Source of the DNA: Amanita rubescens
Taxonomy: Eukaryota; Basidiomycota; Agaricomycetes; Agaricales; Amanitaceae
NCBI GenBank assembly: GCA_015039365.1
Contig: WION01000286.1
Location: 1-64,000 of the forward strand
DNA: 64,000 nucleotides
Reading direction: 5' to 3'
The position numbers and the translations under genes were made by a program. Numbering within the stretch: position 1 is the stretch's first letter; each line of letters opens with the position of its first letter. Under the pieces are notes generated by a model. It was not told the origin of the DNA and made no database searches. It saw nothing but the letters and a program-made list of their open reading frames with translations. Of the stretch, positions 36,349 to 47,505 are shown piece after piece.

Positions 36349-38554
36349 TCAGCTCCAACACTCTTCTATTAGCCTTCCCTCTTGAATCATTTTTTCAACA
36401 TATTTCACTGCATCTTCTGCCGAATATTCGCCAAACCGCTGCATTGCATCTTGTATCGCACCCTTCACGGCTGCTGGCATCTTATTTGATGAACTTGCGA
36501 CAGTTCCAACTTAGCGTTTTTATGTCTTAAGAAACGAAAACTTACCCTGATATGTACACCCAAGCCCCTGCTTGACCAACTAACCTCCAGATATCTTCTG
36601 CATCCTGCTGAATTAAATCTTGCACGTATACTCTTTTTACACCCTCTGGACCATCCCTTGAAAAAGCTGTACGATACGTCATCTTCTGAGAATTCGCATA
36701 GGTCGTCCACTCGGAACCATAGTGTTGGTCTTTTTTTGACGAACGACATCCAAAGTACAAAAAATTTGCTGCGGATAATTGAGAATATCAACAAGCAGAA
36801 TAAGAGGAAGAACATACAAGATGACCCTTCATATACCCGCTCCTCGATGAGGGATCGCATTGGAGCCACACCGGTACCAGGCCCAACACATATTACAGGT
36901 ATATCTTTCTGAGGAGGTAATCTGAAAAAACCCTTCTGTAAGCCCACTAGGAGCCGATCACCTACAAACGATTATTGGACGACAAAGTGAAGAGACTTGT
37001 CACGAACCCTGGTTTAACCCAGATATGTAGGACGTACATACACCCCGTCGAGGTATCTTTAGTTTCGTCCGGTATTTTACTATGGCGATACACAGATGTA
37101 TCTGACGTGGGTGTTTCTGATGCCGTGTTTGTAAGTCGAGATAGTAATCTCTTCGCAACCACGTACTTTAGCAGAACTTGCGATCGAAAATTGGCGGGGC
37201 CTCAGCGGAGGAAATACGTCAAAAATATAGTCTATAGGAATAACAACGTGGTGGAATTCAAAGAGAATCTCTTTTATCGTTCTTTTCACCCGAAAACAGT
37301 ATTCATATAATTCATCCTTCGCGAAATAATTAGCGTACGCCCCAAATCTTGGCTCGGATGACACTTACAGCCCCTTCTTTGGATAAAAATTCCTCCAATT
37401 TTTCTGTCTCTAATTCATCTGTTGAAAAATATCGAAGATATTGAAAGAACGTCCGTCTTGGGACGGCATTAAAGTCAAGGTACCGAGTGAACAGTTCCCG
37501 TATAGTGACTGTTCGGGGAAGATTCAGAGGGAGTGTTTGATCTGTACCAAGGTTCAGTACGCTGCCCCGAATAGTCTTCCTTCACTTTCCGGTCATAGTG
37601 TGTTGGATTTCGTAACGATCGTCTGCACGTTCGCCCCACGGGAAGAGTTTTAAAAAGACATCCACTTCCTCTGGATCAGCTATTGGATGCACGACAGCGA
37701 CATCGCCAGGAAAGTATCTGGCAGTTAGGTTAGTTCGCGTTCGATAAGTCTTGATACAGGCGAGGCTCAACTGGATGTCTTCGTCGAATCCCAATTCGAG
37801 GTGTCTTACATCTTGATACCAATCACTTGCCGTTATCCGTTCATTGCATTTGACTTTTGCCTGATGATACGTTTGGTCATGAAGCAGGGGATCTGCGCCG
37901 TTGATTACGGCATCTGACCGGACCAGAGTAACTCGTGAAGGAGGAATAGACGATGTGGAATGTGTCGGAGTGCCTGGAGGTAGTGGAAATTGATTCGATA
38001 ATGCATCAAGAAGTGTGTCCATCCATGGCACAAGTGCGCCATCTAAACTGGGTTGAAATGAGTCAGCGCCAGGTGAAGAGAAGCTTTGACCTACCCCAGT
38101 TGGTGCTGGTCATCCCCTTCCCCTTTTTCGCACAACTCGATTGCTCCCAATGTCACCAACCGTCGACATAGCTTCTTCGCAGGCCAGCAAAACTTTTCAT
38201 AAGCGGTGTCACCGAGACCGAAGATGGTGAAAGTTAAGTCTTCAAAGAGGTCGCCTGGAAGGTCCGACCTCAGCAGCATGTGCCAGAACGGCGTCATCGA
38301 CCGCGGTTCTTGTCCAGAACCTGTTGTGGACACGACGAATATGACAAGTTCCTCTGTGACCAAGTCGGCCTGTATTAAGGCATTCAGCACGACCGTTTGC
38401 AGTCTTCCGACTGACGTACCAAGGGATATGAGTCGATGTTCATGACTCGAGCACGGAACCATACTCTCCTGCAATGTCGTGCAATGGTGTCTGCAGCATC
38501 TTGCGCATTTCCAGACTCGGTAGCGTACAGGATGAGCAGGGGTCGAGGATCCAT
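36349..38554 (-). CDS. TAH18: NADPH-dependent diflavin oxidoreductase (Tah18/NDOR1)
   Basis: Passes electrons from NADPH through FAD and FMN to Dre2 in cytosolic iron-sulfur protein assembly. The N-terminus is a flavodoxin-like FMN domain (LLILYATESGNAQDAADTIA, VIFVVSTTGSGQEP, FTIFGLGDTAYEKFCWPAKKL). Next comes the FAD-binding region (YFPGDVAVVHPIAD, RPRQFSIASSAK), then the NADPH-binding region (DIPVICVGPGTGVAPMRSLIEERV, MYFGCRSSKKD, RVYVQDLIQQ). It ends with the family tail VEKMIQEGRLIEECWS. Several short introns interrupt it. The start MDPRPLLILY was chosen because the FMN domain begins at once. The ATG is 93 bp from the divergent ATG of LCL3. Confidence 0.92.
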
Positions 38555-38647
38555 CTTTATCTGATAAGGAATCGTGGGAAACAAGGTGACGAGTTTGGAC
38601 GACGTGGTAGTTCGACTCGGTTTCGGAACACGCCAGAACACGCCTGA

Positions 38648-39740
38648 ATGACCAGCTCATCAGACCAGAAAAGCGCGGAAACCCATCGTCATGACCGCCT
38701 CTTGCAGTGGGCGACCTTGGGAAGCTTGATGGTCATTGGAGGCTGTGTGGTCGTTTGTGGAAGAATATTTTATACCCAATTTCTAAAGCGCATACCCAAT
38801 GGCGATCATGTTACACCAGCTATTTTTGTTAAAAGACGCTGGATCAAAGGCGTAGTGACGTCGTGAGTTGCTTAATATCGTTAACTCGCAGCTGATGTTA
38901 TTAATGATCAATGGCGCAGCGTAGGAGACGCGGACGGCTTCAGGCTCTATCACACGCCATGTCTGAGATTCGGTAAAGTGCCTACTGCATTGAAAGGTGC
39001 ATGATTCTCCGTAGATCGTCGCCACAGCTCCTTGTAACATTCCTCCAATAACAGACCTCAAAGATCGGACAATAAGCATCCGTATAGCAGGTGTTGACGC
39101 GCCGGAGGTGGGCCCTCCGTCTAACCTTCACCATCTTCATGGACCAAGAAATTGTAGGGCGCGCATTTCGGTCGAGAAGCGCAACCATTTTCGGCCGAAA
39201 GCCATGCCTGGCTGAAAGAAAAGATATTGCGGAAGAAAGTATCATGTCAACCGTTACACAGAGATCAATACTCTCGGATCGTGCGTGAGGATAACAGCAT
39301 TTCACTATTCGTAGAGACCCTCATACATAGGTGGCGTAGGTTGCCAACGTTAAACACCGGCATGTGATATTCTCGAAGAACTTGGCACTTGAAATGCTTA
39401 AAGCCGGCTGGGCGACAACATATGAGCAGGTAAATAGGGGTCTATCGACTGTCAATATGCTCATATTCGTTTCAGTCCGCAGCGCAGTATGGGAAAGAGG
39501 GCAAGGCGGCGTATGTTGCCGCGGAGAAAAGAGCAAAGTATAGGCAAGCTTCGTTGGTACCCCGAACTGTGCTGACTAAAGAATGATAGGGCCAAGCGAC
39601 GCGGCATGTGGAAGCACGGGACAACTATAGAAACACCTGCAGAGTACAAGCGAAGGCACGCCCAACCAGCACATAAATCGCAAGATGAGCCCTCTACTCG
39701 ATTGCCCCGCCGCTCTCGTGACAAAGGGGACCAAACGTAA
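38648..39740 (+). CDS. LCL3: Lcl3-like staphylococcal-nuclease-fold endonuclease, 248 aa
   Basis: Membrane-anchored SNase-like protein; in yeast Lcl3 affects chronological lifespan. Seven exons (38648-38862, 38920-38972, 39055-39107, 39158-39280, 39340-39429, 39476-39537, 39590-39740) join in frame to 248 aa. An N-terminal membrane anchor ([20 protein letters not shown]) precedes the SNase fold: [58 protein letters not shown] and HRDQYSRIV. The C-terminal helix has [30 protein letters not shown] sequence (K-A-K-R-R-G-M-W). The nuclease Arg/Asp/Glu residues of the RIAGVDAPE and DQYSRIV segments are retained. Small exons make it invisible as a single frame. Confidence 0.9.
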
Positions 39741-40964
39741 ACCTGATACCAGCTGTCAATGGGGCACTACGAGATAACGTTTAACGATGTATCATCAGTA
39801 ACACGATAGATTCTGGCAGGGAACTTGGAGTGCCGATTCTCAACGGTAATACTTGCTATTCGGATGAACGTTCTCTTCACGATTGGAAGATGATTGACAG
39901 ATAGCATATTTTCTCGCGTTTAATGCATGCTTGCGGCGACCAGTTCCTGCCAGAGGATCTCGACCTTAATTCAGGCTAATAGCTGAAGCGGATTTTGTTC
40001 TTGTAGTCAAGTACAAAAGTATCAGTGACCTGAGGCCCGTTCTTGAATCTCAATCGGCTTCGTATCATCAGAGTTTGCATAACGCCAACTTCACCAGGTC
40101 CTTTTGAACAGACATGACTCGCTGGATTTAAGACTTTTGTAATAATTTGACCATGTACTAGTTCTAGCATCAGACAAGGCCAACTGCGCACTTTCCGTAG
40201 GATTTTGGAACCATCAGCAAGTACGGATGTAGATGCTATTCTGATTCACGGGCGACGAGCAGTCACAAGTAGAATATTTCTAATCCATGCGTCTTCGAGT
40301 AATGAGTTGAGGTTTACAATGGCGCTGGCGAACTTTGCCAGGCAGCGGAAGGGCAGAATGAGGCCAGCCCAGGGCCCCAGCGAACCTGTTCACTTGACCG
40401 GGGAACTTCGCCGAGCCTGGCGTAAGTTTAGACCTTGTATAAGTGCTAGAAATCTGATCAAGTCATACTGTTCTATTTTTGTCTTGGCTTCTGTTACTCA
40501 TGATCTACCAACTTTACCCTGTCTGCCACTACGTGTATTCGAAACATACAAACAGCCTCCCTGCAGCCGCTAGGCTGTTGCCACCTGAATGACTGAATTA
40601 TTGAAACGAATAACTGAATTGTTCCGGGTTTGTGTAACTCTGTGATAAAATGCCCGTAAGTGACGCGAAACCAAGTAGTCCGAGGCCATGGCGACTTCGA
40701 AGGCCGTTTAGATGCGCAGTGGACTACTTTTGAACTGAATAACGACAGGCACTGTACCTGAACAGTGCGAACCATAGCCCTGGCAGCCAGCGGCATCGAT
40801 CTATGTGCGCTCCTTGACATCGAATCAACCTGGAATCAGTCATATTCCTTACGTTTGCGACCTTACCGGGGGCACTAACGCGCAGGTGATATGCTATATA
40901 ACAGGCCAGTGGTCTGGCACTGGGCCAGTACAGTTCAGCCTCTCCCTCATCTTGTCCTGTAATC
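39741..40964. other. intergenic, 1.2 kb, 5' flank of secreted-protein copy B
   Basis: No convincing gene. A 71-codon minus frame (39976-40191) and a plus frame (40205-40573) have no recognisable features. The last ~60 nt resemble the upstream sequence of copy A. Confidence 0.4.
40895..40901 (+). promoter_or_regulatory. TATA box of secreted-protein copy B
   Basis: TATATAA lies 64-70 nt before the ATG at 40965, followed by a pyrimidine-rich stretch suited to a transcription start. Confidence 0.5.
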
Positions 40965-41658
40965 ATGCGCACTTCTTTCTACTGCCTCTTCTCGCTACTC
41001 TGTGCAGTCCCTGTCTTGTGTGAAAAGTACCACATCCACAGTGACATCCCCGGTTGTTTTATCTTCAGCGACGGGACAGAGAAGCCTGGGGACTTGGTCA
41101 AGACTGTTCCCAAGGTCAAAAAAGGTTTTCCACCCTACACGGTTTGCGGTATTAGTTTATATCTTGAAATGTCGGCTAACGCATGGCACTCGATGCAGGT
41201 TGTGAATATCGATCCGCCCATCTGTCCCACTGAACCTAGCAAAGGCGTGATTTCATGCCTTGGCGGGGGGTTGTTCATAGGTTTAAACGAAGTCAGTTTC
41301 CTGCCTCTTTCGTCCTGTGATATCAGTCTTTACGCGTTTATTTCTTTTGTTTAGGACTGCAACAAACTCGAATGGAAGACTGAGCCCTACAACTGGACCA
41401 TCAATCCCGGTTTGCACCCGTTCCATATGTAAGTAACGTTGGCGATCGATGGCATGGTTTCGCTCGCTGACGAAGTGCGCTCATGGCTCAGCATCACTGT
41501 CCCTGAGGAGGGCAAAATCTGGTTTGATAATGTCTATGACAAAGGCGTAGTAAGTTGACAACTTTTAGATCATTTACTTTGTACCTACCAAGTTACAGGT
41601 TGAGGTTGTGAAGGATCCGGGCCCAGAGGGCGCTTGCTGGAAAATTGACAAAGCCTGA
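40965..41658 (+). CDS. small secreted protein, family of unknown function (copy B)
   Basis: Paralogue of the minus-strand gene at 24697-25418. Exon 1 (40965-41141) encodes a signal peptide, MRTSFYCLFSLLCAVPVLC, then EKYHIHSDIPGCFIFSDGTE. It splices through a gtttgc donor to VVNIDPPICPTEPSKGV, then DCNKLEWKTEPYNWTIN, ITVPEEGKIWFDNVYDKG and finally VEVVKDPGPEGACWKIDKA. About 150 aa after splicing. Cysteines are more numerous than in copy A. The conserved blocks YH[IV]HS, DIDPP/NIDPP, LEW[KH]T[EK]PY and WKIDKA define the family. No domain is recognised; an extracellular role is inferred only from the signal peptide. A TATA box and a similar upstream region suggest that both copies are transcribed in the same way. 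Confidence 0.75.
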
Positions 41659-41888
41659 AAAAATATAGCCACGAAGCTTTTATGAATGTGTTACGTTTGC
41701 TACTCAATAAATTCTGACTTTTTGAGGATCCGGGTAAATCAAGTCCAAAAACAGTATATGAGTTTAGAGCTTACGGGTACGGTCCGTCCGAAATTTCACA
41801 GGGGGTAGTCAACCCCGAAAGAGAAACTTATAAAAGCTTATTTCAGAAGTACAGCCAGTATAGCCGTTTAAATACTACGCAACGCCTA

Positions 41889-43678
41889 TCAATTAGTCGT
41901 AGCAGTAGTGAAAGGAGTGGTGGCGAAGCCAATACGCTGGTTGGTGGTGTCAAAGACGCTATAGAACCTCTCCAAGAAAGTGTAACCGTCAATGAAGTCA
42001 AGCCCACTACCGCTTGGAGAGCCAATGTCTTGGACGACGAGATAAATCGAACCCGCCGTCCCGCCGATAGCGGAATTCAGGGCCCGAGGCCAGATTTGCC
42101 CGTTCGGGGTCAGACCATAGCCCACCTAAATATATGCTTCAGCATTAGATTACTTGGGAGGTTAATGGGGCATACACCGTGGATGTTGAAGGTCAATGTC
42201 TTTAGGTTTGAATATTGAGTGGAAGTAATTTTCAGCAAACCAGTATTAGGATCAAAGACGCCGCCGGTCAAAGACTGATAGGAGTTGTAGGCGTCGGTAG
42301 CGATCAAAATTAAGGTTGTGCCTGTTGCGGTTATCTCAACGACATGAGCCCATTGTATCGCAAGTCGGCTTACCAGTGTCAACAATTCCAGCGGTGGTCG
42401 ACAAGATGGTGGTGGTTCCGTATACAATGGATTCGTCGATACCCCAGTATTGGTTTGCTGGGAACGTAGTCGTGAGAGGCCTGGAGATTCCCAATTGATG
42501 AAATGTTTGTACAGCGAAAGATGACCCTTACGCGTAATTAATAGTGCCTGTGTACTTCGTGGAGTCAACGCCGCCTATGTTTACCGAGGCCGGTCAGCTT
42601 GGCTCTCAAATGTCTGGGTCAGAAACAAACCCCATGTCAGCTCTCCATTCGTATTTGGGCTAGTTGAGGTGGGCTCGAACGAAACGGCAACCAAATCAGT
42701 AGGAATTAATAAATCTGCGTCAAGGTTGTCCGTAACGGTGGGGATTGCAGATGAGGAATCCGGGGACAAGGTTCCTGAGTTAATGATAAGAAAACGGAGT
42801 AAGCCACGTGCTGCTCCCATACCTATGGTAAGATCGACGGGGCCGATTCTGATTAAATTGCAGTTAGAAAAATAAAACCGTATGCAACGTCTTGAAGTCA
42901 TACCCCAAGATTCCATCGTAAGGAAAGAAGCCACTTGACTATAGAATTTATTATTATTACTGAATCGGCCTATTCATTGGTTTCGCACTTACCGTTGTTG
43001 CAACTCCAATAGATTGTTGAGGAATTACCAAACTTCCGAGAGTCACCTGGTCAATCCATTCATTTCCTGAGGAAAAGTCAAATCGACTAAGATTTGAACC
43101 TACTCGATGCACCTACCTGAGAACGAACCGGAGCCGTAGCTGACAGACTAGAATATTTTTATTTCTTCGCGTAAATTGCAATTCTTGTAACTGCTTACCA
43201 CGGTGTCGCCAGTCTCATGGCTGGTGGACGTCGCATGGTATGCCTTATTGGCACCGACCCACGTGTTAGAACTAATTCGCTGTTCATTAGCCGCAAAACG
43301 TTTATTTCCACGCACTGCCTACCTTCCTGTGTCGACGATAAGTGTATCTGGCCACTGACCTCAGCATTTGCCCGGCACTGTATCATCCATCGAGAATAAC
43401 TCACAGGAAGTGACGGGGCTTCCAACACCGACAGACGCGGTGTAGATAACAGCTTGATTGGTGACAGGTTCGTTTACAACAGATGCGAAACTTTCTCCTG
43501 CTACGCGAGCCTTCATATGACGAGCTCTAGCCTGGTCATGTTGTAAAACATGCGCGACCCCGGTCGTGTTAAGGTGCCTGGCAATGGACAACTTGACTGG
43601 CGCTTTATGAACAGCAGCACCGTTCGCTGCAATGGTCAAAGCGAGAAGAAGGATGCTCTTGAACAGCTTAGAGAACAT
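41889..43678 (-). CDS. secreted pepsin-like aspartic protease (A1 family, polyporopepsin type)
   Basis: Secreted acid protease made as a zymogen. A signal peptide (MFSKLFKSILLLALTIAANG) and a propeptide with basic residues (ARARHMKARV) come first. The mature part has both active-site motifs: the first in TLIVDTGSSNTWVGA, the second in STTAGIVDTGTTLIL. Other A1 landmarks are DGILGIGPVDLTIGTLSPD, IPTVTDNL, LVAVSFEPTS, the WGIDESIVYG segment, FDPNTGLLKI, and the C-terminal GSGLDFIDGYTFLERFYSVFDTTNQRIGFA. The exon with the first catalytic Asp is only 25 nt (43347-43323). At least nine short introns. It ends ATTPFTTATTN at 41889. Confidence 0.9.
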
Positions 43679-44553
43679 GATACGCAGAGAGGTTGAATCC
43701 CAAGGTCCCCAGCTTGACCCGACCTATTTTATATCTGAACAGGGGAAATAATCATGTGAATGCGCAAACGATCTATTGCACATAGATCCAGAGGAAAGGA
43801 AGCTGGCGAAGGTATCGTGTGGTCATGAATACCGACAGGTGCCATCTGGCGCATCACTAACTATCCCATGCATTGTAAGCATCTGCGGGACACAAATCGT
43901 CAATCGCCCGGTTGTATGACGCAATAAACACTGAAAAAGGAGTTCGGGGAATACACACCATCTCTGCAACCGAAAAACAAACCCAGTGCACCTGGCGCGT
44001 CGTTGATCATCGGTCACGAGAACTGCCATCTTCTCAAACCTCTGGTCAATAACATAATACCAATTGGCTCTTTATGGACATAAAATTATTCAGATGCGCA
44101 GAAAGGATACGAGTGTGCCTTGGCACCATACAGCCAGACCGCGTCGCTATACAATTAGGGACATGTGAATATCGAGAAGCGGTGGCGTCGTGTGCTCACT
44201 GCATTGAATTATTACTATAATAAGTCTGCTGATCAATTAAAGTGTGTGATGCAAATCTATCGTTACCGACGGTTCCCTTTGATAAGCCAGTGGAATAAAT
44301 CGAGCAACTTCGCTGGTCGTGTGGCTCTCGTACAAGAGGCACGGCTGACCAGTCGTCACCTGATATTATCCACAAAATAAACCGCAGATTTTCAGATGGC
44401 AGTGGGATTTGTTCGTGACATTTATTTATATCAGCAATTGAGAAGTCGTCGAGTCTGGGAGTTGAGGAATTCAAGTTCACACTGGCATGTGGTTAAGGCG
44501 TCCTGCGGGGTGTCACACATCGTGACATCTCCCAAAAAAGAAAAGTGCAAAGT
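43679..44553. other. intergenic between aspartic protease and YTM1
   Basis: Apart from the protease TATA box at the left end I see nothing; short open frames on both strands have no features. Confidence 0.45.
43725..43733 (-). promoter_or_regulatory. TATA box of the aspartic protease gene
   Basis: TATAAAATA on the minus strand, 47-55 nt before the ATG at 43678. A strong match at usual fungal spacing, in keeping with an inducible secreted enzyme. Confidence 0.6.
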
Positions 44554-46197
44554 ATGGCGTTGAGCACAAGTGAAACTGCACCAGCTCAATCTCAACCTGT
44601 GTCCTTCACAACTCGGACCGCTTACCCGCTTCCAACACAAAAATTTCTAATACCAACAACATGGAAGAGATATCAGCTTTCTCAGCTCGTGAACAAAGCT
44701 TTGTCTTTGTCACGCGTCGTACCACTTGATTTTTTGGTGAGAGGAGAAATTTTACGAACGTCTTTGGGTGAATGGTGCGCTGAACATGGAGTGGGAGAGG
44801 TGAGTGCAACTGTTTATCTTATTAGTTCTTCTATCAATCGCGTACGTATAGGAAGAGACGCTTGAAATTGAATATATAGAGTCCGTCCTGCCGCCTCAAA
44901 AGCTATCGGATATTCCTCATGACGACTGGGTATCATCCGTCTCCTGCCAAACACACGGGTGAGTGTGCCTATCATCATGCATGCGTTTTTTATCCTTACT
45001 TTCTCAGACATTTTCTTACTGGTTCATACGATGGCGTTGTCCGCGCATTCAATTATTCGCGGACCCTGGTAGCCTCTGCAAGATTTCATAATGCTCCTAT
45101 CACGTCAATAACGACTATACCAAATTCATCTGGCGCAAGCTCTTCCGACGTCATTGAGCACATCGTCGCCACGGCCTCTCACGATTTGACCGCTCTTCTC
45201 AGTCGTTTAGAGTTTAACTCACAGCCTCAGTTGGACATGTCAGACGAACAAGATACTACAAAATCGACAAATGCGACGCCTCTCGCGGCCTTACATTTGC
45301 ACACTGCCCCACTTTCTTCAATAACTTCAAATAAGCAAGGCACACACCTCCTTACAGCTTCTTGGGACTCGGTTATCGGAGTATGGGACACCCATGTGCC
45401 CACAGAGCATGAAGTGGCTGATGTCCGTTCACCTGCAGCTGGAGTGCGAACCAAAAAAAGGCGTAGAATAGAAGATGAAGGTGGTGAAGATGGAATGGAA
45501 GGCGTGGTGAAAAATGGCATAGCGGTGGTGGATATGAAGAATATTAAAAGAAAAGCACCAGTAACGGTGATGAAGTCGCATACTGCAAGGGTCTCCCGTG
45601 CGCTATTTGGGACCGAGAATCGTGGAGTGGAGGGGAAAGCATACAGCTGCGGTTTTGATTCGACTGTGAGGCTTTGGGATGTTGAGACAGGGTTATGCGA
45701 GCATACGATCGTGAGTTGTTTTCGGACTTCAGAAGAACAGGTGAAATAATGTGCTTCTGCAGACTGCGTCGGAAAAACCTTTCGTTTCACTCGCATTGCC
45801 CGGCGCGAATCTGGTACTATCAATCGCTACTGATCGAACAATGACGCTGTTTGACCTTCGCGTCCCTACCTCCGCTGTCCCCACTACGGCACCGACATCC
45901 TTCGTTCATCCAGCTATGCCGTCTTGTATAGCATTGTCGACATACCCAGGTTCTACAACAATCTCGGACGCAGCTAACCAAGTCGTTACGGGTGCTTACG
46001 ATGGGATCGTGCGCATCTGGGATTTACGTAGTACTAAAAGCGCTATCGCGACTTTCGATGCCTTCGGGTCCGATGGGAACAAAGACGGTAAGAAGATTTT
46101 GGACGTGGATTGGAACGCAGAAAGGGGTGTTGTGGGAGTTGGAGGCGAGGCTGGGTTTGTAGTATGGAACTTCAAAGAAGATGTACGGAGTCAATAA
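44554..46197 (+). CDS. YTM1: ribosome biogenesis protein Ytm1, 496 aa
   Basis: WD-repeat member of the Nop7-Erb1-Ytm1 subcomplex needed for 60S maturation; its UBL-like NLE domain is pulled off by the Rea1/Mdn1 ATPase. Exons 44554-44799, 44852-44958, 45008-45710 and 45763-46197 give 496 aa. NLE domain at residues ~18-110: FTTRTAYPLPTQKFLIPTTW, YQLSQLVNKALSL, EWCAEHGVGEEETLEIEYIES. WD blades follow: HFLTGSYDGVVRAF, HLLTASWDSVIGVWD, AYSCGFDSTVRLWDVETG, VVTGAYDGIVRIWDLRS and VGGEAGFVVWNF. A basic low-complexity insert (TKKRRRIEDEGGED) sits between middle blades, as in other Ytm1 proteins. It converges with DPH3. Confidence 0.93.
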
Positions 46198-46315
46198 AAA
46201 GCACCAGAAGAAATACGGGCAGTCGAGTGGATTATGCAGGGAGGAAAAAAATGTAAAATCGATACAAGCCATATGTAACGGTCGTCCCAATCCACGAAGC
46301 CCTAATCCCGCCCGC

Positions 46316-46626
46316 TCAAGCTGCAACAGCCACGGTAGGAGATACCTCGAGACCATTATCGTCTGGAGGCTCATCCTCGAAATCAAGCTAGCAGAACGTA
46401 ATCATTCATCTTTATATACCAGAAGAGAGGGCAAGAAACGCACCGGATCATAAATGACTCGAATAATCAAACTGCAACTCGGACAAGTAGCAATGTCCTC
46501 GTAGTTGGCAAGCTGGCTACGGGATATCTCAAAGCGGTCGCCACACGGACATGGGTAGTGAAAAACTTTTTTTTCATCGTCCCATGTCATATCTTCGATT
46601 TCAATTTCGTCGTAGTAGGCCACCAT
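46316..46626 (-). CDS. DPH3: diphthamide biosynthesis protein 3, 84 aa
   Basis: Electron donor to the Dph1-Dph2 radical enzyme in the first step of diphthamide synthesis on eEF2, also linked to Elongator. Two exons, 46626-46444 and 46387-46316, total 84 aa. The CSL zinc finger is complete: [16 protein letters not shown] and [14 protein letters not shown], i.e. Cys-x-Cys ... Cys-x-x-Cys. The acidic tail [12 protein letters not shown] is supplied by exon 2. N-terminus [15 protein letters not shown] is typical of the family. Without splicing, exon 1 would read into an unrelated tail after VIYDP, so the intron is well supported. 118 bp separate its stop from that of YTM1. Confidence 0.93.
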
Positions 46627-47505
46627 GGCAGTATTTTTGTGGAAGTTGAAAGGAAAACGGATTAGATAAGATTGAGTTCATGTCGGAGTTTGATTTACAT
46701 GCGTGCGCTTTCCATGAACTGATCTGCACCAAGGAAACGCCTAGTAAGACCTTCCCCACTTGTTGACCACCTATTCGATGTCGAGGATACTAGATGACCC
46801 ACAAGTTATGGCTACTGGTGATTGCACTATTTTCCGTATCATTGGAGATAGCGATCTGCCAAGCGGTCATCTTAGCGATGATCCTCTGCCTAACTATCGA
46901 CTATTCAAATTAAGACTGTTTCGCGTGCGCCGTGCACAGAAGCAAGTCAAAGCAGACTGAAAAGTCTTTCCAACCTCTTCGATGGCTCATTTAATGTTAT
47001 CCTCGCGAAGCTATATAACTTTCGCTTACTACCTTGGTGCTTCATTTCCTTTTCACTCAGTTTGACTACATGAAAACGAAATAAGTCCAAACCTTTCCGC
47101 CACAAGTGACCGAAAGCCTAGATGTTCCGGCGCTTGTACCACCCCCGGCATCTGTACCTAGGAGTCGATGATGACATTGGCACAGGAAGCGGGATCAACC
47201 TGCGGTACTAACGCGAAGTAAAATTGTCGACAGGTACTAGTAGGTCTGATGAAGTATTACTGAGCTAACGCCTGACGTTCATGTCTGTGGCTCAGGCCAA
47301 GTAGGTACCGCAAGAAATCCCTCTTATGATTTATCTACATGGCGTTTGCATTACTCGTTTGGCCCAAGTGATCAATTGATTCCTCAGTCTGATCTTGTAC
47401 CAACGAACAATAATAATACCGCCGACCCAATAACCTTCCGTCGGAATAATTTGCATTTCGGTACCATTATAACAATATCTGTAGTACGTATACATTCATT
47501 CGACA
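46627..47505. other. intergenic, 0.9 kb, nothing recognised
   Basis: DPH3 5' flank on the left and 3' flank of the chromodomain gene on the right. Short frames only. Confidence 0.5.
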
